Of a stretch of 64,000 nt of DNA, positions 1 to 8,294 are shown one piece after another; position 1 is the first letter of the stretch, and the number at the start of each line of letters is the position of its first letter. Source of the stretch: JAUVZF01 sp964539385 (GTDB lineage Bacteria; Planctomycetota; Phycisphaerae; FEN-1346); assembly GCA_964539385.1 (NCBI GenBank), contig CAZIJC010000004.1, positions 8,417 through 72,416 on the forward strand, in the 5' to 3' direction. A program made the position numbers and the translations under genes. The notes under the pieces were generated by a model. It was given only the letters and a program-made list of their open reading frames with translations, was not told where the DNA came from and ran no database searches.

Positions 1-1020
1 GGTCTCGACCACAGGATGACACGCAACTACGAAGGCGAACCGGCCGCGAAGGACCATCCGGAACTGGCGTCGCTCACCTGCCGCGGCTGCCACCTCGGCG
101 AGCAGTCGGCCGCCTTCGGTCCGAACACGATGGGCGGACGCCTCGGGGCGCCCGTCCCGACGCACCTCGGCCTGCCGACGATCCACCTCGAAAACCTGGC
201 GTGCACCACCTGCCACGCGGGCCCGTACCCCGAGCAGCGGACGCGCCGCGTTCAGACGTCGATGGCTCACCTTATCGAGTTCCAGGGCCCGCACCGCGGC
301 CCCGACGCCCTGCCCCACATCGTTGAGCCGGTCTTCGTCCGCGGCAAAGAGGACGGTATAATCGGCCCTCGGCGGATGGTCTGGCCTGCGTTCTGGGCAC
401 GGCTCGAGAAATCGCCGACAGCCAAGCAGGCTGAGAAGGTCACGCCACTCGGCCCCGACACCGTGTACGAGACCGCCAAGGACGCCTTCGACAAGGCCAT
501 CGAAGGCGAAGCGGAAGGCGGCCTGACAAGCAAGCGTATCGCGGCCGTCCTCGCCATCCTCACGGAGAAGGACGAGAAGAAGGCCGAGTTCGCCTACGTC
601 TGCGCCGGCAAACTCTACCGGGCGGGCCCCGACGGCGCCCTGACCGCCGCAGACCATCCGGACGCCAAGCCCGTCGCCTGGCCCATCGGTCACAACGTGC
701 GGCCGGCGGCCCAGTCGCTGGGCATGACCGACTGCACCGACTGCCACGGATTCGACGCGCCCGTCGCCTTCGGCGAGGTCGAGGTGCCGTCGCCGGCCAA
801 GATCGGCCGGGGCGTGACGATGGCCATGTACGAGTTCCAGGGCCGCGACGCCTTGGAACTCAAGGCCTGGGCCATGTCATACGTGTTCCGCCCGATGTTT
901 AAGGTGGTCGGTTTCACGACGGCGGGTGTGATTGCGGCCGTCCTGTTGCTGTATTTCTTCCTGGGCCTTGCCGCGCTCGCGCGTTGGGCCGGCAAGAAGG
1001 CCCCTCCCGGGCCCGCGTAG
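1..1020 (+). CDS. Multihaem c-type cytochrome with C-terminal membrane anchor (5' end outside window)
   Basis: The reading frame is already open at base 1, so the gene probably starts upstream; the first in-window ATG is at 16. Counting from that ATG there are three CxxCH haem-binding motifs: CRGCH at residues 22-26, CTTCH at 63-67 and CTDCH at 240-244. One hydrophobic segment lies near residues 300-326, followed by a basic tail, so the haem domain should sit outside the cytoplasmic membrane. The next gene, 13 bp downstream, is a cytochrome b561-like protein, so the pair probably forms a quinone-linked electron-transfer complex. The partner reductase is not in the window and the substrate cannot be inferred. 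Confidence 0.75.
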   Translation, partial: GLDHRMTRNYEGEPAAKDHPELASLTCRGCHLGEQSAAFGPNTMGGRLGAPVPTHLGLPTIHLENLACTTCHAGPYPEQRTRRVQTSMAHLIEFQGPHRGPDALPHIVEPVFVRGKEDGIIGPRRMVWPAFWARLEKSPTAKQAEKVTPLGPDTVYETAKDAFDKAIEGEAEGGLTSKRIAAVLAILTEKDEKKAEFAYVCAGKLYRAGPDGALTAADHPDAKPVAWPIGHNVRPAAQSLGMTDCTDCHGFDAPVAFGEVEVPSPAKIGRGVTMAMYEFQGRDALELKAWAMSYVFRPMFKVVGFTTAGVIAAVLLLYFFLGLAALARWAGKKAPPGPA

Positions 1021-1033
1021 GTGGGATGAACGA

Positions 1034-1744
1034 ATGAGCCTGTTCCAGATTCTTTCGATTCTCGGCATCGGTGGCACCCTTGCAGCGTGCCTGGTGCATT
1101 ACCTTCTGGTCGCGCACCGGCAGCCGCACCCCGGTCACGGGGAGCGCCGCGTGCGGCGGTACAACCTGTGGGAGCGTCTGGTCCACGTGGTTCTGCTCCT
1201 GACGTTCCTGGTGCTGGCGGTGAGCGGTTTCTGGGCGTCCATCGGTTGGGACGGGCCGATGAGCGGGTACCTCCTGATGATCCACACGACGTGCGGCGCG
1301 GTCTTTGCCGTGTGCGTTGCCGTCAGCCTGCTTACGTGGGCGGCCGACCACGCCTTCGCCCCTTACGACGGCCGCTGGTTCCGGCGTGGCGGATGCTGTT
1401 CCACCAGGGACGACCTGCCCGCCGGACGGTTCAGCGGCTCCGACAAGGTTTACTTCTGGCTGGCGGCGCTCCTGACGCTTGTCGCCCTGCTGTCGATGCT
1501 CCTCAGCATGGTCCCGGTGCTGGACACGTATGGCCAGCACCTGATGTATCACGTGCACCGGTACGCCACCCTGGTCCTGGTCATCACCACGATCTGGCAC
1601 GGGTACATCACGACGGCGGCCAAACCGGGCGGCCTGAGCGCCATCCTGTTCGGCCGCGTCAGCCGCTCCTGGGCCCGGCGCTATCACCCCATCTGGGGAA
1701 GCGGTGAGGGCGAACGGGCTCGCGCCGAAACTCAGCCGGATTGA
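1034..1744 (+). CDS. Cytochrome b561 / hydrogenase-type b subunit
   Basis: Protein of about 236 residues with an N-terminal transmembrane helix and four more hydrophobic segments. Histidines lie in or beside the helices (NLWERLVHVVLL, LLMIHTTCG, LMYHVHRYA, TTIWHGY), the pattern of di-haem b subunits of formate dehydrogenase or Ni/Fe hydrogenase type. The ATG at 1034 was chosen because it lies just after the cytochrome gene; the longer in-frame extension overlaps that gene and reads as low-complexity Arg/Pro. It probably passes electrons between the quinone pool and the multihaem cytochrome encoded immediately upstream. Inference rests on family features and context. Confidence 0.75.
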   Translation: MSLFQILSILGIGGTLAACLVHYLLVAHRQPHPGHGERRVRRYNLWERLVHVVLLLTFLVLAVSGFWASIGWDGPMSGYLLMIHTTCGAVFAVCVAVSLLTWAADHAFAPYDGRWFRRGGCCSTRDDLPAGRFSGSDKVYFWLAALLTLVALLSMLLSMVPVLDTYGQHLMYHVHRYATLVLVITTIWHGYITTAAKPGGLSAILFGRVSRSWARRYHPIWGSGEGERARAETQPD

Positions 1745-1753
1745 TCCCCCTCC

Positions 1754-2482
1754 ATGGACCTCTCGATCATTATCCCGGCGTTCCGCGAAGGCAAGAAGGT
1801 TGCGCACGACGTTGAGGCTGCCGCCAGGTTCCTCGTCGAACATGATCTGCGGGGCGAAATCATCGTCGTGGACGACGGCAGCCCCGACGACACGGAAGAA
1901 GCCGCCCTGCAAGCCGAGGTCCCGCCCGGTGTCGAGCGCCACGTCATCCGTTACACACCCAACCGCGGCAAGGGATACGCCCTCCGCACCGGCATGAGCC
2001 AGACGCACGGTGAGGTCATCATGTTCGCCGACGTGGGCCGGTGCGTGCCGCTGGATAACGCGCTTCGCGGCATCGAGGCGATCCGAAACGGCGAGTGCGA
2101 GATCGCACACGGGTCACGCAAACTGCCCGACAGCGTCCTCGACCGCCGCCAGCGCCTGTACCGGCGGATGCTGTCCTGGCTGTTCCGGAAGGTCGCCGGC
2201 GCCTGGATGGGCGTGCCGGGACGCCTGACCGACACGCAGTGCGGCTTCAAGATCTACCGCGGAGACGTGGGGCGAGAACTGTACGCCGCCTGCCGGACCG
2301 ACGGGTTCATGTTCGACCTCGAGGTCCTGCTGCGCGCCCTCCAGAAAGGGTACCGCGTGACCGAGTTCCCGGTCGAGTGGCGGTGCGACCGGGATTCTCG
2401 CCTGAAGCCCGCCCGCGGCGCAGGCCACACCTTCAAGGAACTGCGGCGGATCAAGCGCGACCTTCAAGAAGAAGCGTCGTAG
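1754..2482 (+). CDS. Family 2 glycosyltransferase (dolichyl/undecaprenyl-phosphate glucosyltransferase-like)
   Basis: GT-A fold glycosyltransferase of 242 residues beginning with the typical SIIIPAFREG strand and the VVDDGSPDDT nucleotide-binding motif (residues 39-47). NRGKGYALRTG (70-80) and DTQCGFKIYRG match polyprenyl-phosphate hexosyltransferases such as DPG synthase. The expected DXD metal-binding motif reads DVG at residues 93-95, so the second acidic residue is missing. There is no C-terminal membrane domain, so it is probably cytosolic or peripheral and makes a lipid-linked sugar donor. An Agl23-like glycosyltransferase lies a few genes away on the other strand and could use such a donor; that link is speculative. 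Confidence 0.8.
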   Translation: MDLSIIIPAFREGKKVAHDVEAAARFLVEHDLRGEIIVVDDGSPDDTEEAALQAEVPPGVERHVIRYTPNRGKGYALRTGMSQTHGEVIMFADVGRCVPLDNALRGIEAIRNGECEIAHGSRKLPDSVLDRRQRLYRRMLSWLFRKVAGAWMGVPGRLTDTQCGFKIYRGDVGRELYAACRTDGFMFDLEVLLRALQKGYRVTEFPVEWRCDRDSRLKPARGAGHTFKELRRIKRDLQEEAS

Positions 2483-2502
2483 GGGCGAGGCATGCCTCGC
2501 CC
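2483..2502. repeat. Perfect 20-bp palindrome after the glycosyltransferase gene
   Basis: GGGCGAGGCA is followed immediately by its reverse complement TGCCTCGCCC, one base after the stop codon of the glycosyltransferase gene. It could form a stem at the 3' end of the transcript, or be a copy of a dispersed intergenic palindrome. There is no T-run after it. Confidence 0.5.
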
Positions 2503-2548
2503 ATCCTTCGCAAAGACGCCTTGGCGGGAGCGCCGCGGCGGGGGGGAG

Positions 2549-2662
2549 ATGAAACGCTACGGCCTGCTGGCCGAATCGTTCGATCCGACGACCGGCGCCA
2601 TCGACGTGTACCAGACGGACCGCGCCTACTGGCAGTCGCTCTGGTACCGGCCCCCGCGCTGA
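2549..2662 (+). CDS. Possible 37-residue small protein
   Basis: A short frame preceded directly by GGGGGGAG as a possible ribosome binding site. The product is rich in aromatic residues (about three Trp and four Tyr among 37) and ends WYRPPR. It lies between the glycosyltransferase gene and a convergent DUF1080 gene. An in-frame ATG at 2492 would add 19 residues, but it falls inside the palindrome and has no clear ribosome binding site. No family is recognised, and it may be a chance frame. Confidence 0.3.
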   Translation: MKRYGLLAESFDPTTGAIDVYQTDRAYWQSLWYRPPR

Positions 2663-2708
2663 CGCGGGCGCCACAGCGGCAAGGCACACCTCGCCCCGCG
2701 CGTCCCTC

Positions 2709-3419
2709 TCAGTCCTTCGGCTTCGTGTGCCAGATATTGCGGAACTTGACGGGGCAGCCGTGGTCCTGGATCTGCAGGCGGTCCTGCGGGATTTCCGGCT
2801 TGTTCGACGCCTGGCCCGTCGGCACGATTTCCACGTCATCCTGGACCTTGACGCCGTTGTGCAGCACCGTGACGCGGGCCGCCTTGACCTTCTTGCCGGA
2901 GGCGTCGAACCGCGGCGCATGAAATGTGATGTCGAACGTCTGCCACTGGCCGGCCGGCAGGCTGGCGTTGACCTTCGGTGCGATCCTGCGGTAGACGGCG
3001 CCGCAGCCGCTCGCCCTGGGGGGCTGACCGAAGGAGTCGAAGATCTGGATCTCGTATCGGTCCATGATGTAGAGGCCGCTGTTGCCGCCGCTCTTGGGCC
3101 GCTTGCCCCCTTCACCCGGCGGGATGTTGAACTCCAGGTGCAGGTGCATGTCGGCGAGTTTATCCACCGTGTACTGACTGCCGCTGCCCTTGACGATGTA
3201 GCCGTCGGCCGACGCCTGCCACGTCTTGTTGTTCCACTTCGCAAGCGACGGCGCCTTGCCGGGCTCAAACGCCAGGAGCACGACGGCACCGGCGGGAGGC
3301 TTCTTGCCGAGTGTCGGCGACTTGCCGACCTCCGGCGCAGCAGCCGCCCGCGCCGTGCCTGCAAACAGGATCGAAAAGGCCAGGAGGACCGACAGAACCA
3401 CCATCACCTTGCGATACAT
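2709..3419 (-). CDS. Exported DUF1080 (3-keto-disaccharide hydrolase family) protein
   Basis: Protein of 236 residues with a Sec signal peptide (hydrophobic residues 5-20, then TARAAAA). It is a single concanavalin-like DUF1080 domain with the family motifs GGNSGLYIMDRYEIQI, a GxVYR turn and a C-terminal LQIQDHGCPVKFRNIW block. The family includes 3-keto-glycoside hydrolases and is strongly expanded in Planctomycetota and Verrucomicrobiota, acting in the periplasm or at the cell surface on sugars. It is a paralogue of the next gene (3474-4487), which lies 54 bp upstream in transcription order; the two probably form a transcription unit. Confidence 0.85.
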   Translation of the reverse strand: MYRKVMVVLSVLLAFSILFAGTARAAAAPEVGKSPTLGKKPPAGAVVLLAFEPGKAPSLAKWNNKTWQASADGYIVKGSGSQYTVDKLADMHLHLEFNIPPGEGGKRPKSGGNSGLYIMDRYEIQIFDSFGQPPRASGCGAVYRRIAPKVNASLPAGQWQTFDITFHAPRFDASGKKVKAARVTVLHNGVKVQDDVEIVPTGQASNKPEIPQDRLQIQDHGCPVKFRNIWHTKPKD

Positions 3420-3473
3420 TCATGCACTCCTTCCGAGGATCGGTCTGCGGCGAACGTCCGGCCGGGTCCGCGG

Positions 3474-4487
3474 TCAGTCCTTGAGCGGCACGTACCAGAT
3501 GTTGCGAAACCGGGCGGGGTTGCCGTGATCCTGAAGCATGAGCGGCCCCTGCTCGCCGACCTTGCCCTTCATGCCCGCAGTGGTCGTCTTCGTGACCTCG
3601 GCGTTTTCCTGAATCAGGACACCGTTGAACAGCACCTTCTCGAAGACCGGCGGCTTGGTCACGGCGCCGTCGCCGCCCAACTTGGGGGCATGGAACACGA
3701 CGTCGTAGGTCTGCCACCGCGTGGGCGGCAGGGCGGGATTGACCTTCGGCGCCGCTACGCCGTAGATCGCCCCGGCCTCGTTGCCTCTGCCCTCCAAACC
3801 GAACGAATCGAGCACCTGGATCTCGTACTTCCCGTGCAGGTACACGCCGCTGTTGCCGCGCCCCTGGCCGCGCGCCTTCGGCTGATACGGGCACCGGAAC
3901 TCGACGTGCAGTTTGATGCTGCCGAAGTTGCGTTTCGAGACGTTGCCGCCCCGGCTCACCAGCGCGCTGCCGTCGTCCATGGTTTCCCAGTTCGTGTTGT
4001 TCCACTCCTGGAGGTTCGTCTTCTTGCCGGGCGCGTACGGCAGCAGGACGACGGCGCCCGCCGGCGGTTTCTGGCCTTCGGTTGGCGACTTGCGCAGGGT
4101 GTACTTGCCCTCGAACTCGCCGGCGCTCGATTTGGCGACGAGCACCTCACCGCCCTCGATCGTGCCTTTGCCGTCCGCATCGCCGACCTTGCCGGCCAGT
4201 TCGACGCGTTTGCCCGCGGCCGTGCCCTCCAGTTCCCCGAACTTGCTCGACCACGCGTGGCTGGTGAACAGGCGGACGCGGTACTTGCCGTCGCCCTCGC
4301 CGATGACTCTTGCCAGTGCCTCGGCGGCCGTGCCCCCGGCAGGGCGCCATTGGCCGACGTACTCGCCCATGATACCGTCGTCGGGTTCTTCGATCCGTTT
4401 CTCGGGCTTGCCTGCCTGAGACGGCACGGCTGCCAGGCCGACAGCCAGCAGTCCCGTCAGCATCATCAACACGATTGTACGTAGCAT
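3474..4487 (-). CDS. Exported DUF1080 family protein with N-terminal extension
   Basis: About 337 residues. The ATG at 4487 is preceded by AAAGGAG at suitable spacing; an in-frame ATG 21 bp further upstream overlaps that site and was not used. A signal peptide (LMMLTGLLAVGLAAVPSQA) is followed by about 120 residues of beta-rich sequence with repeated short Gly-flanked strands, then a DUF1080 domain with RGNSGVYLHGKYEIQVLDS and a C-terminal LMLQDHGNPARFRNIW motif. It is probably a periplasmic or surface sugar-processing enzyme, paired with the shorter DUF1080 protein downstream. No signature tells whether the N-terminal region binds a separate ligand. Confidence 0.85.
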   Translation of the reverse strand: MLRTIVLMMLTGLLAVGLAAVPSQAGKPEKRIEEPDDGIMGEYVGQWRPAGGTAAEALARVIGEGDGKYRVRLFTSHAWSSKFGELEGTAAGKRVELAGKVGDADGKGTIEGGEVLVAKSSAGEFEGKYTLRKSPTEGQKPPAGAVVLLPYAPGKKTNLQEWNNTNWETMDDGSALVSRGGNVSKRNFGSIKLHVEFRCPYQPKARGQGRGNSGVYLHGKYEIQVLDSFGLEGRGNEAGAIYGVAAPKVNPALPPTRWQTYDVVFHAPKLGGDGAVTKPPVFEKVLFNGVLIQENAEVTKTTTAGMKGKVGEQGPLMLQDHGNPARFRNIWYVPLKD

Positions 4488-4550
4488 GACTGGTCTCCTT
4501 TGCTGCATTCGCGTGACACGCGCCCGTACGGGCGGCTAACCTGCTAACGC

Positions 4551-4566
4551 GCCGGGCAAGCCCGGC
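4551..4566 (-). terminator. Hairpin downstream of the ApbE gene
   Basis: GCCGGGC and GCCCGGC separated by AA lie 16 bases downstream of the ApbE stop codon and upstream of the DUF1080 start. The two copies of CGGCTAACCTGCT on either side suggest a small duplication. No U-run follows, so function as an intrinsic terminator is uncertain. Confidence 0.3.
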
Positions 4567-4581
4567 GGCTAACCTGCTCAA

Positions 4582-5514
4582 CTACCACTTACCGAAGCGG
4601 GCAACCTTGCCGTCCGCCGACAACAGCATACCCGAAACCTCCGGGTGACGCCTACAATATTGCTCCACCTCTTTCGGCGACATCACCAGGAACGCCGTGG
4701 AGAGGGCATCGGCCACCGTTGCCGTCGGCGTCACGGCCCAGGCGCCGAGATTGCCTTCGGCCAGGCGCCCGGACCGCGGATCGATGATGTGCCGCCCACC
4801 CGGCGGCGAACCCGAACCGCTCATCGCCCGGTCCTTCAGGCACACCGACCCGAGCGCCTTGCCCTTCGGATCGCTCATCGCCACCGCCCAACCCTCTTTG
4901 CCGGGCGGCGCTGCCGCCCCGAACACGGTGCTCTGGCCGCCGTGCACAAGCGCCGTCTCGATGCTCCATTCCCGAAGCAGCGCGACCATCTGGTCCACGG
5001 CGTAGCCTTTACCGATGCCGCCGAGGTCGATCCGAACGCCGACGGCGCGGACGCCGACGGCGTGCTCGGCCTCGTCAAGCGCCAGGAGGCGCATGCCGGT
5101 CCGCGCTCGGGCCGCGGCAATCTCGTCGTCGGACGGGTTCGGCTTCGAGCCGTCCTTCGGCCACCACAGTTCAAATAGCCGCCCGATGGTCACGTCGAAC
5201 GCGCCGCCCGTGTCGGCGTGGACCTGGGCCGCAACCTTCAGGCACTCGAACGTCGCGAGGCCGACGCGGACGCCCTGCCCCGCCTTCAAGGCGTTCACCT
5301 GCGAGACGTCGCTGGTGGTCCGGAAGCGGCTGAGTTCGCCTTCAAGGTGGTCGAGTTCCTCGAACGCCGCCGCCGACGCCTGGCGGGCGTACTCGTGCTC
5401 GTCGCCCGCAATGAAGACCTCGAAGACCGCCCCCATCGCCTCGTGGGCGAAATGGTCGAGGCCGGCGCCCTCCCGCTCACCGCCGGCCGAGATCAACTGC
5501 GGCGACTGGGTCAC
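4582..5514 (-). CDS. apbE: FAD:protein FMN transferase (ApbE family)
   Basis: ApbE enzymes attach FMN covalently to a Thr in periplasmic flavoproteins. Visible family features are HEAMGAVFEVFIAG near the start, SRFRTTSDVSQVN, the TGGAFDVTIGRLFELW block, RIDLGGIGKGYAVD, the GGQSTVFG strand and RHIIDPRSG, with TVADALSTAFLVM near the C-terminus. Length (310 residues) is normal. The GTG at 5514 was chosen because it overlaps the upstream stop as GTGA, a translational-coupling arrangement. There is no obvious signal peptide, which is unusual for a family that is often periplasmic; no flavinylation substrate is recognised nearby. Confidence 0.85.
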   Translation of the reverse strand: MTQSPQLISAGGEREGAGLDHFAHEAMGAVFEVFIAGDEHEYARQASAAAFEELDHLEGELSRFRTTSDVSQVNALKAGQGVRVGLATFECLKVAAQVHADTGGAFDVTIGRLFELWWPKDGSKPNPSDDEIAAARARTGMRLLALDEAEHAVGVRAVGVRIDLGGIGKGYAVDQMVALLREWSIETALVHGGQSTVFGAAAPPGKEGWAVAMSDPKGKALGSVCLKDRAMSGSGSPPGGRHIIDPRSGRLAEGNLGAWAVTPTATVADALSTAFLVMSPKEVEQYCRRHPEVSGMLLSADGKVARFGKW

Positions 5515-7118
5515 GGGCCGTCCCCCTTCGGCGCCCCGGCTTTGGGGGCAGACCACTTCTCCACGAGGGCATCCCAGAGCGACTGCTCAACGTAAATCGG
5601 CATGAACACCCCCGGCCGCAGGCCATGGATGCTCTGCCTGTTGTACGAGCCTTTCAGACGCGCCTCGAGCGCCTCCTGGACGTCCGGCGTCGTCAGAATG
5701 AGCGAAGCGTCGCAGTCCGCCGGCACCTCATGGTAGTACCCGATGTGGTCCTGGTTGAACTGCCGCAGGTACCAAGGCAGCGGCCAATAGTTCTCGGGCG
5801 TGATGACCTTGACGATCATGTCGTGGCCGTACGGCGAGACGGAGGCCACCTCCTCGACCCGTTTGACGATGTTCAGCGCGTCGCGCGACGTGTGAGCGTA
5901 CACGTACGGGTTTCGCTGGTCGGCACAGAATCGGAAACTCGCCCGATGGGCCTGCCAGCCGAGGTGAGCGGCCAGAGCAGCCAGGACGACGACCACGATC
6001 GCCTTGAGCGGCCACTTGGGCGCCCACCGCACCAGCGCCATCGCCCCGACGCCCGCCATCAGGATACATCCGTGCAGGAACCCCACCGCGCACCACGGGG
6101 TCTTGTACGGGATGACCGAGTAAGCCACCGTCAGCACGAGCGTGTAGACGGCGAGGAACCGCAGCAGCGGCGCGTGCGCGCGGCCGATGCCTTTCTTCGT
6201 AAGCGCCGCGACGATGCCGACCACGGCCAGGCCGAGGATCAGCCCTTCGCTCCACCACGGCCCGCTTGTGGCCTCCGTGACGAGTCGCGAGTGCGCCAAC
6301 ATGCCTACGTAGAAATACCACGGGTTGTCATGGAGCCCCACACCGCCGGCGCGGGTGAAGCAGTAGGCGTACGCGAGGACCGAATCCAGCAACCCGCGGG
6401 CGTGTGTGAAAAACGAAGAGAACAGCACCAGCGCCGCCACGACCGCCGCCGCAAACGCCACCACCAGGTGGCGCCACGCCACGTGCGGGCCGGCAGGTGG
6501 CCGCTGGCGGTCCACCAACCGCGACCACAGCACCGTGCCCACCAGGGCCGCAACCGCCGCGGCCGCAGCAAGGACCCACGTCTCTTTCGTCGCTTGCATC
6601 AGGCCGAGAAACGCTCCGGCCGCCAGCGCCCATCCCCACCGGCGGCCCCGGGTATATCGCCACGCGCTGGCCAGAAAGGCAAACGTGAAGAACACCAGGA
6701 GCATCTCCTGGACGTAATAGCGGCTGTAGAAGACCATGGCAGGCGAGATGGCCGTCAGGACGCCGGCGCAGACGGCAGCCAGCCGGCCGAGCCCGTCGCC
6801 CATCAGAACCAGCAGCAGGACCACGCCCACGCCGGCGAGCGCCGGCACAAGGCGAAGCATCGCGTCGGTCATCTGGCGCGACGTCCGGACGCCGGTCAGC
6901 CAGAACGTGGGCAGCGACAGGTAGTAGAGGGTCGGCCCGTGGTGATCGCGCGGGTTGTAGCGATAGACGCCGGACTCCAGGAGCACGGCGGCCTTGACGG
7001 CCTGGTTGGCCTCGTCGCCGTGCATCGGGCGCAAACCGAGCCGTGGCAGCCGAAGCGCGAGGGCCCCGATTGCCACGGCCAGAATGCAGACGCCAAACAC
7101 CAGACGCGGGTGTTTCAT
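5511..7118 (-). CDS. Agl23-like membrane glycosyltransferase (TIGR03663-type, GT39-like)
   Basis: Polytopic protein of 535 residues with about ten hydrophobic segments. Near the N-terminus it has MHGDEANQ, the acidic loop of PMT/ArnT-like (GT-C) enzymes, and then DHHGPTLYYLSLP, both typical of the Agl23 family of flippase-associated glycosyltransferases. GT-C enzymes transfer sugars from lipid-linked donors on the outer face of the membrane. It overlaps the upstream discoidin-like gene by ATGA and the downstream apbE by GTGA, so the three are almost certainly co-translated. The substrate is unknown. Confidence 0.8.
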   Translation of the reverse strand: MKHPRLVFGVCILAVAIGALALRLPRLGLRPMHGDEANQAVKAAVLLESGVYRYNPRDHHGPTLYYLSLPTFWLTGVRTSRQMTDAMLRLVPALAGVGVVLLLVLMGDGLGRLAAVCAGVLTAISPAMVFYSRYYVQEMLLVFFTFAFLASAWRYTRGRRWGWALAAGAFLGLMQATKETWVLAAAAAVAALVGTVLWSRLVDRQRPPAGPHVAWRHLVVAFAAAVVAALVLFSSFFTHARGLLDSVLAYAYCFTRAGGVGLHDNPWYFYVGMLAHSRLVTEATSGPWWSEGLILGLAVVGIVAALTKKGIGRAHAPLLRFLAVYTLVLTVAYSVIPYKTPWCAVGFLHGCILMAGVGAMALVRWAPKWPLKAIVVVVLAALAAHLGWQAHRASFRFCADQRNPYVYAHTSRDALNIVKRVEEVASVSPYGHDMIVKVITPENYWPLPWYLRQFNQDHIGYYHEVPADCDASLILTTPDVQEALEARLKGSYNRQSIHGLRPGVFMPIYVEQSLWDALVEKWSAPKAGAPKGDGP

Positions 7119-7831
7119 TTTGCGGCTTTGCCGTAGACCTCCACCTCGATGTAGTGGTTCTGATCGTTGGAGGTATTTCCTTTGCTGTAGAGGCGCAGGT
7201 AGCGGGACTGGGCGCCCTTGGCGTCGATGAGACGGCCGCGGAAGTCCTCGATGTACTCCAGGTCCTTGCCGATGCCCAGGCCGGACGAGTTGTCGAAATC
7301 GTTGTTGTAGATCGTCTTGACGCCTTCGATGAAGTCGGCGTCCTTGGCAACCTGAATCACGACGTCGTGGTACACGCGGCCCTCACCGTGATAGTGCCAG
7401 AGGGTGATGGCGTAGATCTTATACTCGGCTTTCAGGTCGAGTTGGACCCACTGGAGGCCGGGCCCCAACTCGACGTAACTGCCGTCGGTGCCTTCCTTGT
7501 CCTCGTCGGTGACGAGTTCGAGTTCGCCGATGATGGGCTCCATGTCGCTGGACTTGACGGCCTTTTCAACAGCGACGTTCGTGGCCCCCTCCGGGGCGTA
7601 GAACGGCTTTCGGGGCTTATCGACGTACTTCTCGAGCGTCGGGGCCGGCTTGATGTTCTTGGGCGTGCCCTCGAACATGGCCTTCGGCAGTTTGATCTTC
7701 AAGGGGACCAGTTTCTCGCCGTCCTTGCCCGTCTTCTCGGCCGCCTGCATCACCGAGGCCGCGACCAGGACCACGGCGACCAACCCAACCGCCAGAACCA
7801 TGCCAACCGTCATGTAACGTCTCTTCCTCAT
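7115..7831 (-). CDS. Exported protein with discoidin (F5/8 type C)-like domain
   Basis: Protein of 238 residues with a basic N-terminus and an 18-residue hydrophobic signal segment ending near VMQAAEK. The rest resembles a galactose-binding-like jelly roll: LQWVQLDLKAEYKIYAITLWHYH, then RVYHDVVIQVAKD, and a last strand with SRYLRLYSKGN and YIEVEVYGKA, the usual order of strands in F5/8 type C domains. Such domains bind glycans or surfaces. It is the first gene of a tightly overlapping trio with the Agl23-like enzyme and ApbE, so it may be a surface partner of a glycan-modifying step. Confidence 0.7.
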   Translation of the reverse strand: MRKRRYMTVGMVLAVGLVAVVLVAASVMQAAEKTGKDGEKLVPLKIKLPKAMFEGTPKNIKPAPTLEKYVDKPRKPFYAPEGATNVAVEKAVKSSDMEPIIGELELVTDEDKEGTDGSYVELGPGLQWVQLDLKAEYKIYAITLWHYHGEGRVYHDVVIQVAKDADFIEGVKTIYNNDFDNSSGLGIGKDLEYIEDFRGRLIDAKGAQSRYLRLYSKGNTSNDQNHYIEVEVYGKAAK

Positions 7832-8294
7832 CGTCTTCTGTCTCCCCTACCAAGGACCCATTGTCGGTGTGCCCAACAGGATGGACGCAAGCACCTACTC
7901 CCCATTCATCCGTTTCAACCCGTGCAGGGCCGTTTCGTGTCGCACAAAGGTACGGTCCGGCCCCCCGGCTGTCAAGTCAACGGCCGCGAAAAAACCCCGC
8001 CGGCCGAAGGCGTAACGAGGCCCGCTCGCCGGGCAACGGGCCGCACGGCCCGTCACTGTACCTCTCGTCCGAGGGCGGCCAATCACGCGGGGTATTTGCC
8101 CGGAGTTTGTTCCGCGGACACAGGCCCCGCGCGGCGGCCTTACCAGGCCGCCGCGGCTGCTGCAGAAAGGTGGTCGTCCAGACCCACGCTTGCGCCGGCC
8201 GAAGACTGGGTTGGGACGACAGCGTACACCGGTCTGATGCACGCGGGGGCATAGTCCTGCCGCTGCAAATCGCGACGGGGCTACGAAACGGGCA
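7832..8294. other. 463-bp gene-free interval
   Basis: It lies between the discoidin-like gene start and the end of the HEAT lipoprotein gene, both leftward, so it should contain the promoter for the 7831 operon and a terminator for the Rhs-tip cluster. A strong hairpin is at 8130-8155 and a weaker one (ACGGGCC/GGCCCGT) at 8036-8053. No convincing gene was seen. Confidence 0.5.
8130..8155 (-). terminator. Hairpin terminator candidate
   Basis: CGCGGCGGCC and GGCCGCCGCG (10-bp perfect arms) flank a 6-base loop, 140 bp downstream of the HEAT lipoprotein gene. It could end the transcript of the 8295-12605 gene cluster. There is no T-tract. Confidence 0.4.
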
